Shown: piece after piece, positions 47,237 to 55,373 of the stretch
How positions within the stretch are numbered: position 1 is the stretch's first letter
Layout of the letters: each line of letters begins with the position of its first letter
DNA from: Fabrea salina
Lineage: Eukaryota > Ciliophora > Heterotrichea > Heterotrichida > Fabreidae
Assembly (NCBI GenBank): GCA_022984795.1
Contig: JALIHJ010000041.1
Span: 62,001-126,000, forward strand
Reading direction: 5' to 3'
DNA: 64,000 nucleotides
Notes under the pieces: generated by a model
The model's input: the letters and a program-made list of their open reading frames with translations, nothing else
Database searches by the model: none
What the model was told of the DNA's origin: nothing
Position numbers and translations under genes: made by a program

Positions 47237-47994
47237 CTACTCTGAGTCAAATCTTCCAAAGGTTCCTTCCACAAGTCTCCAGTGGGAATTACACACATTT
47301 CCTTTGAGCCAATGCAGTGGTGCAGAACAATGCACCACCCTGGCTCAGTTAACTCTCCAATACTTACTAAAGACTCAGTGAAACTTGCTCTGAGGAACGA
47401 GCTGTTGCTTTGGAACTCAGTAGTTCCAGTGAGCAGTTCTAGAGTTTGACCAAAGTGTGGTGTTTTTTCTTTGAGCTTCTTGTAAAAACAACTTGCTTTT
47501 TCAAAAACTGAGTTCAAAGGAGTTCCTCCTGAAGGCAACAACATAAATTCTTGGTTTCCAAAGGTACTTTTGACTCCGCTGTTGATAACAATGGCACTTG
47601 GGATTTTGTTTCTAAGTTTGTCAATTAAGTTTCCAATATAGCTAAAAACAGGCACTTTCAAACAAGCAGCAGAGAGACCCAAAACCGCTGTTGACACTGT
47701 TAAAAGTAAGCTTTGCAAAAGTTGAGTTTGAAAAGGTTTGAACAAGCTAAGGTTCAACAAGTTAGAAATGCTTTGGTCTACTTGGTTTTGCTTAGTGCAG
47801 TTTGCACCTACGAGTACTTGCTGAGTTAAGCTTTCTACATTCTTAATGAATCCAAAAAAGCTAGTTCCTTGAAAACCCTTAACTAAGCTACTAGGTATAA
47901 AAGTAGAAGCTGAAAACTGCTTTTCAAAAGTGCTTACAGTAACAACTACTTTGGAGTTCCCAAAGCACTTAAGGGTTAGTTTTGCTATTTCCAT
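47197..47994 (-). CDS. Short enolase-like protein (ENO4-like pseudoenzyme)
   Basis: 265 aa, against about 430 for true enolase. The N-terminal capping domain is recognisable (LGLSAACLKVPVFSYIGNLI against enolase's LGVSLAVCRAG...LYKYIADL), then QEFMLLPSGGTPLNSVFEKASCFYKKLKEK matches the QEFMILP...ANFREAMRIGAEVYHNLK block. A C-terminal fragment (EPGWCIVLHHCIGSKE) matches the GWGVMVSHRSGETE region. The catalytic barrel between them is essentially missing, so phosphopyruvate hydratase activity is not expected. Animal ENO4, a sperm-flagellum enolase relative, is the nearest comparison. The start is taken at 47994 (the first of two adjacent ATGs begins at 47997). Confidence 0.7.
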   Translation of the reverse strand: MEIAKLTLKCFGNSKVVVTVSTFEKQFSASTFIPSSLVKGFQGTSFFGFIKNVESLTQQVLVGANCTKQNQVDQSISNLLNLSLFKPFQTQLLQSLLLTVSTAVLGLSAACLKVPVFSYIGNLIDKLRNKIPSAIVINSGVKSTFGNQEFMLLPSGGTPLNSVFEKASCFYKKLKEKTPHFGQTLELLTGTTEFQSNSSFLRASFTESLVSIGELTEPGWCIVLHHCIGSKEMCVIPTGDLWKEPLEDLTQSSYCSSEDSKSLKS

Positions 47995-48007
47995 CAATCC
48001 TTATAAT

Positions 48008-48439
48008 ATGGAAGGACAGGAAGAAGAAATCAAAGACGTGTTCAATGTACTTGACAAAGAAAAAACAGGAGGCCTCGACGCTAAAGAAGTAGGCAGGGGA
48101 CTTAGGGCTCTTGGCCTCAATCCTACTGACGAAGAACTCCAAAAGTTCCTTCGGGAATCAGTTTTCAACACTCAAGACAAAATGGAGTTCCAAGAGTTCT
48201 TCAGAGTGGTTCAGCGCTGTAAGGCCGAAAGCATAACTAACAAAGAAGACGTTAGGAAGTTTTTCAAGAACTTTGACACTTCCAGCCAAGGAAAGGTAGA
48301 CTTGAAAGAACTCAGAAACGCTATGTGCTCAGGAGACGGACTGACCACAGAGGAGTTTGACGCAGTAGCTAAAGACTTCGACAAAGAAAGCTCTGGAAAA
48401 GTAGACATTGAGCAGTTCCTGGAAGGGTTGTTCAAGTAA
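48008..48439 (+). CDS. Calmodulin/centrin-like EF-hand protein
   Basis: 143 aa with four EF-hand helix-loop-helix units. Loop 1 (DKEKTGGLDAKE) and loop 3 (DTSSQGKVDLKE) look able to bind calcium. Loop 2 is degenerate. Loop 4 (DKESSGKVDIEQ) ends in Gln rather than Glu. Size fits calmodulin or centrin, but the sequence is divergent from both. Heterotrichs use centrin-like proteins in contractile myonemes; that role is only a possibility. The start follows TTATAAT directly; 13 bases separate it from the divergent enolase-like ATG. Confidence 0.85.
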   Translation: MEGQEEEIKDVFNVLDKEKTGGLDAKEVGRGLRALGLNPTDEELQKFLRESVFNTQDKMEFQEFFRVVQRCKAESITNKEDVRKFFKNFDTSSQGKVDLKELRNAMCSGDGLTTEEFDAVAKDFDKESSGKVDIEQFLEGLFK

Positions 48440-48494
48440 TGTGTTAGTTACTCTAGTTATTAAGCATCATTTATGTTTAGGTGTTTGTAGTGGC

Positions 48495-49013
48495 TTAGTC
48501 AGCAAAGTCCTCTTTGTCACACCCAGGTTCCTGTAGCTCATTAACTTTTCCAACTCCAAAATTGGTTATTAAAGTTTTGTAGTACTTTTCGTATTCTTCA
48601 GCTGAAACGAAGAGCTTAAAATCAAGATAGATTAAAAAACTCATTTCGAGCATGTTAAACTCTTTGTTCGAAATACCGCCTACTTTGGCGTAGTAAGAGT
48701 TTTTGAAATACCTGTCCTCTGAAAACTTAGCTGCCACGGCGACTCCCGTCAGCACCAGTCTATGTATACACAAGGAGTTGATCTTAAAATCCAATATCCT
48801 AGACGTGATCCTGTCGATGTAGATCAGCGCTAGGACATAGCACTCCTCAGAACACTTCATATAGCTTTCTAAGCGCTTGAAGTACTTGCTTATCGAAATC
48901 GCAGGGGGCCTGGACCCGTGAAAAGAAGTCCTTATTTCGTTAACTTCTTCCTCGCTGTCTGCGAGTAACAGATAAGTTTCCAACATATAAGTTACTGCCT
49001 CTATCGTCGACAT
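48495..49013 (-). CDS. PHO80/U-type cyclin
   Basis: 172 aa, a single cyclin box: ISISKYFKRLESYMKCSEECYVLALIYIDRI, then INSLCIHRLVLTGVAVAAKFSEDRYFKNSYYAKVGGISNKEFNMLEMSFLIYLDFKLFV. This is the P/U-type (PHO80-like) cyclin signature, which partners small CDKs such as Pho85/CDK families. Short flanks only. Divergent from OXA1 with 22 bases between starts. Confidence 0.9.
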   Translation of the reverse strand: MSTIEAVTYMLETYLLLADSEEEVNEIRTSFHGSRPPAISISKYFKRLESYMKCSEECYVLALIYIDRITSRILDFKINSLCIHRLVLTGVAVAAKFSEDRYFKNSYYAKVGGISNKEFNMLEMSFLIYLDFKLFVSAEEYEKYYKTLITNFGVGKVNELQEPGCDKEDFAD

Positions 49014-49035
49014 TTATCAATCACAGATTTAATAA

Positions 49036-50001
49036 ATGTTTAGGGCCCGAGCTCTCAGAAGTTTTTCTTTTTCTCACTTGGATAAATCTGCATTTACTGA
49101 GTCTTTCATGCACGACTTGCCAGCACTAGGAATCACTCCACCACCTGAGTACGCAGACCTTCCTAAGGTTGGTTTTTTCAGGTCTATGTACGAGTGTTTC
49201 CATGACTACTCAATCGTATGCGCTATTTAGGACTTTATTTCTTCTGCAGGCGAAATGGGCTACGGCCTAGGGGCAGGAATAGTTGCCTTTTCTCTAATCA
49301 TGCGTGCTATCTACACGCCCTTTACCATTTACTCGCAGATCTGCGCGCTCAAAACGCAAATGCTGCAACCCGAAATGAATGCCCACAGACAAACCATCAT
49401 GAAGATCTACAAAACAGGAAACAAACTCCACTTAGCCCAGGCCAACGAAGAGTTCCACAAACTCAAACGCAAGTATGGAATAAGGAGTGGATTCCAGGCA
49501 GTTCCCTTAACCCAACTCCCATTTATTGTGTTTTTCTTCTGGACGATCCAAGACATGGTTTACACGGCAGAACTTTTCCCAGGCATGGAAACTGACGGGT
49601 TCCTGTGGTTTAAAGACCTTACTGAGCCAGACCCTTACTTCCTGCTGCCTCTTGGGCTTGCCTTCAGTTCTTTCGTTTCAATCCACAAAAGTCCAATGAC
49701 TTCCCAGATCACAGGTCCACTTGCTAAGTACGGGAAGTACATGAAGTTCTTGCCTTTCTTAGCAATTCCAGTCAGTTCAACTTTTCCTTCAGCAATTGTG
49801 CTGAATTGGTTCATGATGAGTTCTTTCCAAGTATTCTGCAATTCTTTTGTTTACACCCAAGCTGGAAGGAAGCTCTTAAACATCCCTGAGTACTTGCCTG
49901 GAAGCATGATGGAGAAACTCCACTCCAAGCAAACCGTAGAAGTCCAAAAACCCAAAGTTTACACCCATAAAGTTCCCAAGCAATCCAAAAATAACACTTA
50001 A
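49036..50001 (+). CDS. OXA1: OXA1/YidC mitochondrial membrane insertase
   Basis: 316 aa in two exons with a 15-nt intron at 49216-49230 (GTATGCGCTATTTAG, the only one with GTAT). The N-terminus resembles a mitochondrial presequence (MFRARALRSFSFSH). Five hydrophobic segments with the YidC pattern: GYGLGAGIVAFSLIMRAIYTPFTIYSQ, LKRKYGIRSGFQAVPLTQLPFIVFFFWTI, LGLAFSSFVSIH, FLPFLAIPVSSTFPSAIVLNWFMMSSFQV. Inserts mitochondrially encoded proteins into the inner membrane. COX18 is a possible alternative. Confidence 0.9.
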
Positions 50002-50025
50002 CTAAAATGTCATGTAAGACTTATA

Positions 50026-50517
50026 ATGAATTGCAACCTTTCTTACCTAATATGTTGTTTGAAGCCCCAGGCAAGTGCCCAGTTCCAGCACACCACTATA
50101 GAATTCAGTGATGACAAAGCTTATATGGATGTTTTTGTCTCTGTAGACGGAACTGTTATTAGGGAGTCAGATTTCCTTTACGTTTCTGAAAAAGGATTAA
50201 ACGAAGTGCTTGAAGAAAGAAAGTAACTGCTAACTAGGTTTATGATTATGAAAGAACCAGGAAACATTTCAGGTGTAGCTAGAGTTTCTTTCCCCAAATC
50301 CCAAACGCAGTGCAAGCTTTACTACATCCGGGAAGAAGAAGGCAACTACTCCCAAATAGGGAGTATACCTATCAGCGTACCAGTAGAAACCTACGACACA
50401 CTTAAGCACAGAATCCAACTCTCAGACACCAACTTACTTTTCACGGTAGTTGAGGCCTCTACTCCAGGAAGGGAGTACGGGAGTGCTAACATAACTGAGG
50501 ACAACACTCGGTTCTAA
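50026..50517 (+). CDS. Unknown small protein, spliced
   Basis: 158 aa in two exons with a 15-nt intron at 50223-50237 (GTAACTGCTAACTAG). Without it there would be two short ORFs. Beta-rich, with alternating charged and hydrophobic residues (ISGVARVSFPKSQTQCKLYYIREEE, YSQIGSIPISVPVETY). No family recognised. The first residues include a Cys-rich short hydrophobic piece (MNCNLSYLICCLKP). It ends four bases from the convergent gene. Confidence 0.7.
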
Positions 50518-50521
50518 CATA

Positions 50522-51151
50522 TTAATTAAAGAAAGACTTAGTAGTGGTGAGCAAACTGTAAGTCGTAAGTGCCAAGTGCATTACACACAGAACTATCGCC
50601 ATGATCAGTCCTCCCTTCATTTCAAAGTCCTTAACGTCGTCTTTTCCTTTGTCAGTTGTTTCCAAGTTAGCAAAGTCCCCTACAATGCAGTAAAGCACTA
50701 ACCCTATTATGTAAAAAGCACTTGGAAAGCACACAAACACCCATATTCCTTTCATGTGGAAACTAGGCTTGTCCTTCTTCCAGTAGTGAAAAAAGACACT
50801 AAACAGCAAAAAAATAAGCGAAGCTATTCCACAGAACAGCATGATTCCACCTGCACTCATGAAGTAGTTTATGTAGTCGCAGAACCTAGGACACTCCCGC
50901 TGAATGTCGTCTCTGATTGACCCACAGGCATTTGACTTTATGTCAGCTAAGGAATTTTCGTCACTAAAATGATTAGAATAGTCGTGGTGGGAGGATCCGT
51001 ACACTAGTCCGTAGTTCCAAAGACAGTAACTGAACCAAGTGTGGAGTGAAAGATTAACTATAACTGCTGCAAACAGCACAAGTCCAGCTATGATATAAAT
51101 AAGGTAGTGACGACTAGTAACTATTTTCCTCTCTACTATTTTGTGGAACAT
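50522..51151 (-). CDS. Four-TM membrane protein, unknown
   Basis: 209 aa. Four hydrophobic segments: YLIYIIAGLVLFAAVIVNLSL, MLFCGIASLIFLLFSVFF, WVFVCFPSAFYIIGLVLYCIV and LIMAIVLCVMHLALTTYSLL. A Cys- and His-containing loop lies between the first two, giving a tetraspan or claudin-like topology without diagnostic motifs. Nine bases from the next upstream gene. Confidence 0.75.
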   Translation of the reverse strand: MFHKIVERKIVTSRHYLIYIIAGLVLFAAVIVNLSLHTWFSYCLWNYGLVYGSSHHDYSNHFSDENSLADIKSNACGSIRDDIQRECPRFCDYINYFMSAGGIMLFCGIASLIFLLFSVFFHYWKKDKPSFHMKGIWVFVCFPSAFYIIGLVLYCIVGDFANLETTDKGKDDVKDFEMKGGLIMAIVLCVMHLALTTYSLLTTTKSFFN

Positions 51152-51160
51152 TTTTATTAT

Positions 51161-51385
51161 TTACCATACTTCGTTATATTTCACAAAACAATACAAACCC
51201 AGTCCAGTCACTGCTGCTCCTAAACAGCCCAAACACACCAACTTAAAAAGCAAACTTTTAGGCTTAGGTCTAAGAGCGTGCCTCAAAGCCAGCCTAGTAA
51301 AAGTCAAAGCCACAGCAAGTCTCACGTTAGCCTTGGAAAGCCGGATAATTCTTTTTCTTTTGTCTTCAAGTTCTGAATTTTTCAT
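51161..51385 (-). CDS. Small single-TM protein, unknown
   Basis: 74 aa from the ATG at 51385; longer in-frame starts upstream would run through the tRNA gene. Basic N-terminal half (KRKRIIRLSKANVRLAVALTFTRLALRHALRPKPKSLL) and one membrane segment (LVCLGCLGAAVTGLGLYCFV). It looks like a mitochondrial or tail-region membrane protein. No family recognised. Confidence 0.6.
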   Translation of the reverse strand: MKNSELEDKRKRIIRLSKANVRLAVALTFTRLALRHALRPKPKSLLFKLVCLGCLGAAVTGLGLYCFVKYNEVW

Positions 51386-51408
51386 TTGAATATCTGAGTA
51401 AACTCTAA

Positions 51409-51481
51409 GCGGGCATGGTCTAGCGCCTAGGATCGGCTGCTTCACACGCAGCAGGTGTAGGTTCGAACCCCACTGCCCGTG
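51409..51481 (+). tRNA. tRNA-Val (anticodon CAC)
   Basis: Folds as a cloverleaf. The acceptor stem GCGGGCA/TGCCCGT pairs with one G-T end. The D arm GGTCTAGCGCCTAGGAT is close to the classic eukaryotic form. The anticodon stem GCTGC/GCAGC is perfect with loop TTCACAC, giving CAC (Val, codon GUG). The T arm has loop TTCGAAC with one A-C mismatch. No intron. A TTTTT Pol III terminator follows at 51482. The gene is squeezed between two protein genes, 23 and 13 bases away. Confidence 0.88.
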
Positions 51482-51486
51482 TTTTT
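51482..51486 (+). terminator. Pol III terminator of tRNA-Val
   Basis: A run of five T directly after the discriminator base of the tRNA. It lies nine bases upstream of the bL19 start codon, so it is part of that gene's 5' region too. Confidence 0.75.
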
Positions 51487-51494
51487 GGTAATAA

Positions 51495-52127
51495 ATGCTT
51501 TCATTCATTTCCAGAAGAGGAATAGTGAACCGGTACATTCCGCGTCGTTCGCCTTTTGACAAAACTAACTACATCGAGAACTACATCCCTCCAAGGTTCA
51601 CTCGCAAGCCAAGGCAGGAGAAGTGGGACGACCCTTCTTACAACTGGCCTCCGAAGATGCCAGCCCCGACCCAGCTTAGAGGAAGGGCTCTTGTTGAAGA
51701 GGTAGAAAAAGAATACTTGAACTCAGTCAAAAACGAAATTGAGGACATAAGGACAGGAGACCTGGTTGAAGTCTCTAACTACTACTCACTTTCTAACAAG
51801 CAGTTCAGCACATTTAAAGGGGTAGTCATTGCTCGCAGAAAAAGAAACACAATCAACAGCAGCATCAACGTAATCGGCACTGTGGAAGGTGTGCAGGTTG
51901 AAATGCACATAAAAGTGCACTCGCCTTTAGTAAAAGAAATCAAAATACTTGAACACGGCAACGGAAAGCAACGAGCAAGGCTAAACTACTTCAGAGACTT
52001 AACTCTGACTAAGTACAAAGCTTTGAAGAAAACAGCTAAAAGGAAGTTCAGGCCCACTTTAGAAGCCAAAGAAGAAGAAAAAAGACTCAGATACTTACTT
52101 CTCACTCAAGAAGAACAAGAAGAATAA
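51495..52127 (+). CDS. MRPL19: Mitochondrial ribosomal protein bL19m (MRPL19)
   Basis: 210 aa. A ~85-residue N-terminal extension rich in Arg/Pro (presequence-like) precedes the bL19 core: IRTGDLVEVSNYYSLSNKQFSTFKGVVIARRKRNTINSSINV, HSPLVKEIKILEHGNGKQRARLNYFRDL. These match bacterial L19 (FEGVVIARR, LHSPRIEKIEV, KLYYLRDL). It sits in the large mitoribosomal subunit at the intersubunit interface. A charged C-terminal tail (KEEEKRLRYLLLTQEEQEE) is added. Confidence 0.9.
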   Translation: MLSFISRRGIVNRYIPRRSPFDKTNYIENYIPPRFTRKPRQEKWDDPSYNWPPKMPAPTQLRGRALVEEVEKEYLNSVKNEIEDIRTGDLVEVSNYYSLSNKQFSTFKGVVIARRKRNTINSSINVIGTVEGVQVEMHIKVHSPLVKEIKILEHGNGKQRARLNYFRDLTLTKYKALKKTAKRKFRPTLEAKEEEKRLRYLLLTQEEQEE

Positions 52128-52160
52128 GCTTAACTCTAGATTTCAGTAGCTCTAATAAAG

Positions 52161-52517
52161 ATGGCTCACTTGTACGAAAGAGTAGGAAAAAAAGAAGGAA
52201 TTAAGTCAATGATCAGTGACTTCTTTAAAAAGGTAGAAAACGAAGAGAAGCTGCAGAGGTACTACAGAGGACACCAAATGGAGTGGATCACCCACAAGTA
52301 CATGGAGTACTTCTGCCACTTGATGGAAGGCCCTGTTGAGTATACCGGCCAGGATCTTGACCAAACACACCACCGCTACAATATTACTCATGAAGATTTT
52401 GAGTTGTTCCGAAATTTGCTTGAGCAAACTATGAAAGAACATTCCTGGGACCAGGAAGCTTGTGATCACGTTATTCAGCACATTGACTCTCAAAAAACCA
52501 ACATTTTGCGCGAGTAA
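52161..52517 (+). CDS. Truncated hemoglobin (group I)
   Basis: 118 aa, the usual length of ciliate-type trHbN. It starts LYERVGKKEGIKSMISDFFKKV (A/B helices), then HKYMEYFCHLMEGPVEYTGQDLDQTHHRYNITHEDFELF with the His of the F-helix heme ligand in THHRYNIT, and LLEQTMKEH at the end. Such globins bind O2 or NO. Intronless; ends 22 bases before the convergent carbonic anhydrase stop. Confidence 0.92.
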   Translation: MAHLYERVGKKEGIKSMISDFFKKVENEEKLQRYYRGHQMEWITHKYMEYFCHLMEGPVEYTGQDLDQTHHRYNITHEDFELFRNLLEQTMKEHSWDQEACDHVIQHIDSQKTNILRE

Positions 52518-52539
52518 TGTAAATAACTATTAGTTATTA

Positions 52540-53322
52540 TTAAACTAAAAGCCAGAACAATCCAACAAGTAGGAGTCCGGCAGCAGATCCTTCGTCACTA
52601 GAATCATAGTAAGTAAGGGTTCTGGAGTTAAGAGGCTGTACAAGCCTGTTGTTTCCATTTCCTGCCCCAAAGGTGTTGTCTCCAGCCCAAACGTCAGTAA
52701 AGAACTTAAGCTGCTCGGAGCTAAGTTCTTGAACATCTGCCCAGACATGCCAATTCAGACCTTCGTCACAGGTTGGTGTAGTTAAAGAGCCTTTGTAATA
52801 CCAGAAGTTCTTCATTGCAGTAATGCCGTTAAAAGCCTCAGGGTAATCAATACTGCTAGTAGTTCCATTGCCATCAATAACGTCTTGAATGAAGTCGTTG
52901 GAGCTTCCTGTTTTAAACAAGATTCCAATTACTCCATAAAGTTGGCCATTAGAGTCAGTGAGTATAGAGTGCATCTCCAAGTCATGGTTGCTGCCATCAA
53001 TAGTATGCTCTGATGGTGCATGGAAATGGAAGCTACCTATTGTGAGAGTGGCTTCAGTGGAATTGCTTTTTGCCACTACGCTTCCGAAAGCTCCATTCAC
53101 GTTGTAATTATGGTCAGTGAAAGCTCCAGTACCATCGGCTTTTTCGACGTTCAGTTCAATGTACAGTGATTCATCTGAGTCTACTGTCGAGGAGGACTGC
53201 ACAAGGTTAATGGGGGACTGCTCTACACCAGAGGAACAGGTTCCAGTCCAGTCTGAACCCTGACTGTTGTAGTTGTAAGTTGCTGCGATGCAAGCGAATG
53301 GCAACAAAAGGAAATGAAACAT
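52540..53322 (-). CDS. Alpha-carbonic anhydrase, secreted or GPI-anchored
   Basis: 260 aa with a signal peptide (MFHFLLLPFACIAA). The alpha-CA fold is clear: EQSPINL, the zinc ligands in SFHFHAPSEH (two His) and LEMHSI (third His), and the substrate-pocket SLTTPTCDEGLNWHVW. All catalytic residues are present, so it should hydrate CO2 outside the cell or in a vesicle. The C-terminus is a short hydrophobic tail (AAGLLLVGLFWLLV) after a Ser/Asp/Gly-rich stretch, which suits a GPI anchor. Confidence 0.94.
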   Translation of the reverse strand: MFHFLLLPFACIAATYNYNSQGSDWTGTCSSGVEQSPINLVQSSSTVDSDESLYIELNVEKADGTGAFTDHNYNVNGAFGSVVAKSNSTEATLTIGSFHFHAPSEHTIDGSNHDLEMHSILTDSNGQLYGVIGILFKTGSSNDFIQDVIDGNGTTSSIDYPEAFNGITAMKNFWYYKGSLTTPTCDEGLNWHVWADVQELSSEQLKFFTDVWAGDNTFGAGNGNNRLVQPLNSRTLTYYDSSDEGSAAGLLLVGLFWLLV

Positions 53323-53853
53323 TATAAAGCCATTAAATCAAAGGATAGAAATAACTGATAATATGGTAAATTTTCCAGGTTTTATTTAAGCCCTTTTAAA
53401 TAATAAAAAGTTTCATAGCTCCATAGGTTGTCAGGCGGGGTCCCTGGTCTTCAGTTTAATAAACCTACCAACATTAATTTTCTGTTACCAAGTTGCATCT
53501 TTAAAATCAGGCGAAATTCGAATGTCGTTAGTCTGGCCGCGCTTTTTTCCATACCTCACACATAAAGCGTTACCTAATACGGCACAGACAGAAAATTCCT
53601 TCTAGAGACTTTGACCTGGACGTCATATCATACAGAATACAGAAAAACTACGAAAACTAGGTGAATAAATGCAGAGAAACTAAAAATCTCACAGACTGAA
53701 TTTATAAAAACACAAGCTAAAAACCTCTCTTGTAAAAGGCACCCTACCGGGCTAAGTAATAAAAAGGAAAACCACTGTATTAATAGCTTTAGAACCTACC
53801 ATCGTTAATCATGATAGCAGTCTTGGATGCTCAAATGAATGGGTTAAGTATAA
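53323..53853. other. 531-bp intergenic region, nothing recognised
   Basis: Divergent spacer between the alpha-carbonic anhydrase gene and the YbjN-like gene. It has no convincing ORF. A T6 run follows GGCCGCGC near 53540, and a TTCGAA element lies ~25 bases earlier, loosely like a Pol III B box, but I cannot fold a known RNA from it. It may hold promoters or an unrecognised small RNA. Confidence 0.5.
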
Positions 53854-54312
53854 ATGGAAATCCCAATACTAGACCAAGTGAAAGAAGTCCTAGGAGACAT
53901 GCATTACCAACAAACCAGCAAACAAAACTCAGAAGAAATAACTTACCAAGTCCCTGAATTCGAAGATGCAAAAAGGGTCCTTATAGTGGAGCACCAAAGA
54001 AACTTAGTTGTAATATACTCCTGGAACACGCAGTTCAGAGTGGAAGATGCCAAGAAAAATGACTTCTTAATATTTATTGCTAAAGCTAACGAAGTACTTA
54101 GTTTTGGCAACATCGAAATGAACATAGACACAGGAGTGATTCGGTATAAAACCAGTCAAGCCTTTCCTAAGTTCACAAATGCCAGACAAGTAATTCAGTA
54201 CATGAAGGAACTCCACGAAAAAACCTTCCCCAAAATAAACGAAGCTGCTGTTCGGCTTAACGCAGAAGACACAGACCCTCGGGAAATGGCAAGCATCTTA
54301 AGAGCAATTTAA
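53854..54312 (+). CDS. YbjN-like/type III chaperone-fold protein (tentative)
   Basis: 152 aa. An alternating beta pattern (LVVIYSWNTQFRVEDAKKNDFLIFIAKANEVLSFGNIEMNIDTGVIRYKTSQAF) followed by a helical C-terminus resembles YbjN/type III secretion chaperone folds. This is a pattern-level call, not a firm family match. The start follows AAGTATAA directly; the gene ends one base before the convergent gamma-CA stop. Confidence 0.55.
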   Translation: MEIPILDQVKEVLGDMHYQQTSKQNSEEITYQVPEFEDAKRVLIVEHQRNLVVIYSWNTQFRVEDAKKNDFLIFIAKANEVLSFGNIEMNIDTGVIRYKTSQAFPKFTNARQVIQYMKELHEKTFPKINEAAVRLNAEDTDPREMASILRAI

Positions 54313-54313
54313 C

Positions 54314-55352
54314 TTAGTACCTTCTGGTCCAAGGAGTAGAGTCGGTAGGAATGTTACTAGGACGGTATTCTTCTCTGCGTTCATTGGGCTGTTCAAACAT
54401 TCTTTTGGCCCGTTCGTAGCGCTCAGTGTCTTCTCCGTAGATTTTCCAGCTCTCAGGGAACACTGCTCCATCTTCTTTAAAGGGACGCCAGGACTCGCTT
54501 CTGTAAGTCTCAGTAATTTCCCTTTCGTTCATAGAGTAGTACTCAGTTCCACGCGCAAACTCCACTTCGTAGTGATCGATTGGGTGGTCCATGTAGCCTA
54601 GTTTTTCAAACTTTTCCCAGAAAGACTCTGACCAGTTCATGTAGAAGCGCCTTTCTCGAGCAGCGTCGTCCCTAAATACCTCTTCAAAGTCTTTTTCAGC
54701 TTCTTCTGAGTGTATTTTGGCAAGGTTGCGCATTTCGTTGATGTGCTCGTGCACAGACTCCCTTTCCTCAGAAGTGACCTCTCGTAAGTAAGCAGCTGGG
54801 TTCCCTGCAAAGATCTGCCCTGAAGGCACAGTAGTTCCTTTGGGCACGTAAGCCCCTGCTGCTACCATTCCGTAACTCTCTATCACACAACCTTCTTCAA
54901 CAGTGGCACCCATGCCTACAAAAGAGTAGTCCTGCAAAGTACAAGCCCCCAACTTGCAGTTAGGCCCTACGAACACACTGCGTCCTATTTTAGCAGCTCC
55001 TTTGATAGTAACTAAGTCTTGGATGACTGAATCTTCTCCTATTTCAATTTTAGCGATGTCGCCCCTCAGCACAGACCCGTACCACACAGAAGAGTTTTTG
55101 CCCAAACTGACTTCACCTACAATAGAAGCGTTGGGGGCCACGAAGTTGCCTTTTCCTAGGTCTGGAATGCTTGTTTCTGTTGGAATACACCTTGTAGACT
55201 TAACAACTGCATAGTTACTTACACTTCTCTACATAGTCCACTTTTGAAAACTCAGCACCTGTCTTGTCCATCAAGCGCGCCAAGCGACGCAAAGAAGGCC
55301 CTACTTTGTGCTTTAGTACGAAGTCCTGTAGGGTTATTGCAAGCTGTCTCAT
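54314..55352 (-). CDS. Gamma-carbonic anhydrase-like protein (mitochondrial complex I type)
   Basis: 340 aa in two exons with a 16-nt intron at 55207-55222 (GTAAGTAACTATGCAG), the only one not 15 nt long. The N-terminal exon matches plant gamma-CA starts (LQDFVLKHKVGPSLRRLARLMDKTGAE). A left-handed beta-helix follows (ASIVGEVSLGKNSSVWYGSVLRGDIAKIEIGEDSVIQDL). The three zinc His of active gamma-CAs are not visible: the expected positions read GRSVFVGP and LGACTL. So it is the gamma-CA-like class that forms the matrix arm feature of complex I in plants and ciliates. A ~120-aa charged C-terminal extension is added. Confidence 0.88.
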
Positions 55353-55373
55353 ATTTATTCTGAATCATTAAGC

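Noticed and set aside
51409-51481. Reading the tRNA anticodon as UCA (which would decode UGA)
   Set aside because: That register gives an unpaired anticodon stem. The register with a perfect GCTGC/GCAGC stem gives CAC (Val).
53732-53740. GCCTTTTAC on the minus strand, like the U5 snRNA loop I
   Set aside because: The flanks are not complementary, so no loop-closing stem forms, and no Sm site or other U5 part is visible.
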